From: Opitutaceae bacterium
GTDB taxonomy: Bacteria; Verrucomicrobiota; Verrucomicrobiia; Opitutales; Opitutaceae
Direction of reading: 5' to 3'
Length of the DNA: 51,401 nucleotides
Assembly (NCBI GenBank): GCA_947474995.1
Contig: CANJNJ010000016.1
Coordinates: 1-51,401 of the forward strand
Shown piece after piece: positions 49,268 through 51,401 of this stretch; the first letter of the stretch is position 1, and every line of letters begins with the position of its first letter. Made by a program: the position numbers and the translations under genes. The notes under the pieces are model-generated. The model did not search any database. It was not told where the DNA came from and saw nothing but the letters and a program-made list of their open reading frames with translations.

Positions 49268-51401
49268 TCACGGATCCACGTCGTAGACTTCCACGATGCC
49301 GATGCCGGTCGTGTTGCCCACTCCGCTCATTTGTACGGAATAGCTCCCGGGCGGTAGCATCACGAGCATCGCCGAATCGAGGCTGCCGTTCGCCAGCGGA
49401 AACGCGCCGCCGGAAACCGCGGCGGCGGCGATGATTCCCGCGTCGTCACTTGAAGACCAGTTGTCGTTTGATCCAATCGCCTTGCCCGTCGCTTGGTTGA
49501 AGAGCGTGATTTTCGGATCCGCCAGGAGCACATTCGCGGGGAGGTTGAAACGCGACAGAGTCGGACCCACCCCGCGAATCAACAGCCGACGCGAGACTTC
49601 GCCGCCGATGAAGAAGCCCGCCGTCATGATGTTATTGCCCGCGCCAACGTCGCCGCGTGTCGACACGTTCGCCGCCTTCGGGCCGGCGACCCCGCCGGCC
49701 GTGACATCATAGACTTCGATAATCACCGCGCCCGACGCCCCCGCCACCGTGCTCTTGGCCTGCACCGAATAGGGACCGGGCAAAAGTGTCGTGAGCACGG
49801 CCGCGTCGAGCGAGTTGGCGCCCGACAGCGGAAACGCGTTGGCCCGGGTCATGGCCTGCTGCAACGCGGTGACCGCCGCGTTACCGCCGGTTTGCGTGCC
49901 CCAATTGTCATTGGTCAGAACCGGCGAAGGATTGCTGCCACTGTAGATTTCGAGCCGGGGATCCGCGAGCGTCCCCGCCACTCCCTGCGCCGCCAGCGAC
50001 GGACCGACCACGCGGATCAACATCTGCCGCGTTTGGTTCGGGGTCCCACTGACAACGAATCCCGCGGTCAGCACGCTGTTGCCCGAGGCCGTGATGGCCC
50101 GGGTCGAAATATTTCCCAGCCGGGTCGGGGTATTGGAGAGCGTGAGGGTCGCTGGATCGCTGGTTGAACTGGCGGCGGCCGAGGTGATCACGACCGTGTA
50201 GGTGCCCACCCGCGTCGCATCGACGTTGGTCAAGCTCAAGGTCGAACTGTTGGCCCCGGGCACCGGCGCGCCATTCAAGAGCCATTGATAGGCGAGCGGC
50301 GGAGCCCCGATGGCCTCGACCTTGAAGATGGCACCCGAGCGCGGAGCCACAACAAGGGACTCCGGATGCTTCGTGATCGTGACGTAACGATACGAGTACA
50401 ACACATCCTTCAACACGACCTCGGCGATCGACTTGTCGTCGGGCAGCGGGGCTAGGAGGACCACCTTGGCCGCAATCTGATCGGTCGTGACGGCAATCGA
50501 CGGCCGGGCCAGCTGGTAGAACAACGCCGCGGCGCGGGCCCGTTTGAACAACGCCGTGTTGGTCGAATTCGTGAGCGTCACGAATTCGGAGAGCGCCGTG
50601 TTGAGGCCGGCGACATTGTAGCCGCGGCCCAGCGTCGCGCTCGACACGTTGTTGCTCCGGAAGCGCACGTGATCGAGCGCCGACGGCGTGCCGAGCCCGG
50701 CATTCTGCCACAGCTGATTGAGGAACGTGGGCTCCGGGATGAGACTCGCGGGATTCTCGAGCAAAGCGACCGTCGGTACGACCCCGAACTTCGCGAAAAA
50801 CTCGTTGGACGAGAGAATCGAGCCGATCGCGGTCGCCAAACTTCCCCGGGCCGTCGCGAGCAGCGTCGGATAGTTCGCCGGCGTGGGCCACTGCCCCATG
50901 ATGACATAGTAGGCCGCCAGCAGATTCACCGGCGGGATAAACCCGGTTTCGTCCGTCACGGTGGCGACGAGGTCACCTCGCGTCATCGTTCCCGCCCCGA
51001 GTTTCGCCACGAGATCCGCGAACACCAGCGGGTTGATCGTCTGCGTGTTGGCGATGTCCTGGTAGGTCTGCAGCACGAAGGCCGCGTCCTCGAGCACCGG
51101 GTCGTTGCGGCGCACGGTGACAAGCACCGTGGGCGAAACGGTCGTGATGCCCGTGTTGTCCGTCGCGATGGCATACACGTTGAACGTGCCCGACTGGTTG
51201 GGCGTCCAGTTGACCTGGTAGTTCGTCGTCGCGCTGCCGCTCGAACCGATGCTCGTGCCGTTGGCAAAATATTGCACGGAGGTCACCGTGCCATCGTTGT
51301 CGCGGGCACTGGCCGTCAGTTGCGCCTGCCGGCTGAAAGGAATACTGATCGTCGGCGGAGAACTGGCCGCCGTCGTGGCGGGCAGCGGCGTGATTCCAAT
51401 C
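49268..51401 (-). CDS. Ig-like surface protein with two C-terminal shared modules (N-terminus beyond right edge)
   Basis: The frame is open to the right edge, with 710 residues visible. An internal ATG at 51286 is not the start, because the Ig-like domain continues beyond it (PPTISIPFSRQAQLTASARDN). Order: a bacterial Ig-like domain (about 15-95; TSVQYFANGTSIG), an alpha-helical region of about 260 residues resembling DUF4214 (YYVIMGQWPTP, ILSSNEFFAKFG), an immunoglobulin-like domain (YQWLLNGAPVPGANSSTLSL), then two modules of about 130 residues each, with RQMLIRVVGPSLAAQGV / RRLLIRGVGPTLSRFNL and LLPGPYSVQAKS / LPPGSYSVQMSG. The same module ends both CHRD proteins. It is a probable adhesin or matrix protein. 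Confidence 0.82.
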   Translation of the reverse strand, partial: IGITPLPATTAASSPPTISIPFSRQAQLTASARDNDGTVTSVQYFANGTSIGSSGSATTNYQVNWTPNQSGTFNVYAIATDNTGITTVSPTVLVTVRRNDPVLEDAAFVLQTYQDIANTQTINPLVFADLVAKLGAGTMTRGDLVATVTDETGFIPPVNLLAAYYVIMGQWPTPANYPTLLATARGSLATAIGSILSSNEFFAKFGVVPTVALLENPASLIPEPTFLNQLWQNAGLGTPSALDHVRFRSNNVSSATLGRGYNVAGLNTALSEFVTLTNSTNTALFKRARAAALFYQLARPSIAVTTDQIAAKVVLLAPLPDDKSIAEVVLKDVLYSYRYVTITKHPESLVVAPRSGAIFKVEAIGAPPLAYQWLLNGAPVPGANSSTLSLTNVDATRVGTYTVVITSAAASSTSDPATLTLSNTPTRLGNISTRAITASGNSVLTAGFVVSGTPNQTRQMLIRVVGPSLAAQGVAGTLADPRLEIYSGSNPSPVLTNDNWGTQTGGNAAVTALQQAMTRANAFPLSGANSLDAAVLTTLLPGPYSVQAKSTVAGASGAVIIEVYDVTAGGVAGPKAANVSTRGDVGAGNNIMTAGFFIGGEVSRRLLIRGVGPTLSRFNLPANVLLADPKITLFNQATGKAIGSNDNWSSSDDAGIIAAAAVSGGAFPLANGSLDSAMLVMLPPGSYSVQMSGVGNTTGIGIVEVYDVDP

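Overview
The window is GC-rich, densely coded DNA that looks like the chromosome of an Opitutaceae-type verrucomicrobium. The signs are five TonB-dependent receptors, a LacI regulator beside one of them, a double DUF1080 protein, long-form HisG, a separate ResB and CcsA pair with an N-terminally extended CcsA, and surface proteins sharing a C-terminal beta-rich module. This placement is inferred from gene content; no rRNA marker is present. I found no tRNA, rRNA, CRISPR array, prophage or insertion sequence. Almost no start codon is preceded by a Shine-Dalgarno sequence.

Layout. 1-3.1 kb (minus): start of transketolase (cut by the left edge), then rplS, trmD and rpsP, a classical ribosomal operon without rimM. 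3.8-6.5 kb (plus): a tandem DUF1080 secreted protein and the ATPase YchF, separated by a nested palindrome. 6.7-10.1 kb: a LacI regulator divergent from a TonB-dependent receptor. 10.4-14.2 kb (plus): TPR protein, purple-acid-phosphatase-like enzyme, and a PAS-PAS-SpoIIE phosphatase. 14.7-22.3 kb (minus): two very large paralogous TonB-dependent receptors in tandem followed by a secreted esterase. 22.6-26.8 kb: DUF969-DUF979-pcp operon (minus) divergent from a NarL-type two-component system (plus). 27.1-31.7 kb: two divergent TonB-dependent receptors. 31.8-34.3 kb (minus): pxpB-pxpC fusion and pxpA, the 5-oxoprolinase. 34.6-37.3 kb (minus): tandem CHRD-domain surface proteins. 37.5-41.2 kb (plus): lipoprotein-resB-ccsA cytochrome c maturation operon. 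41.3-43.0 kb: recN. 43.2-44.1 kb: secreted alpha/beta hydrolase. 44.1-47.1 kb (minus): hisG, aguB, aguA. 47.3-48.1 kb: PhoB-type regulator. 48.2-49.1 kb: stand-alone 5'-3' exonuclease. 49.3 kb to the right edge (minus): a large Ig-like surface protein, N-terminus outside the window.

How the genes fit together. The strongest story is pyroglutamate use. Pcp frees pyroglutamate from peptides, DUF969/DUF979 is a membrane pair co-transcribed with pcp and probably the transporter, a two-component system starts divergently from a 112-base shared control region, and 8 kb further on PxpA and PxpBC convert 5-oxoproline to glutamate. Two outer-membrane receptors lie between the halves. A second theme is convergent gene ends: each one carries an inverted repeat, mostly of different sequence. 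A third is a family of surface proteins that share an unnamed C-terminal module (four copies here).
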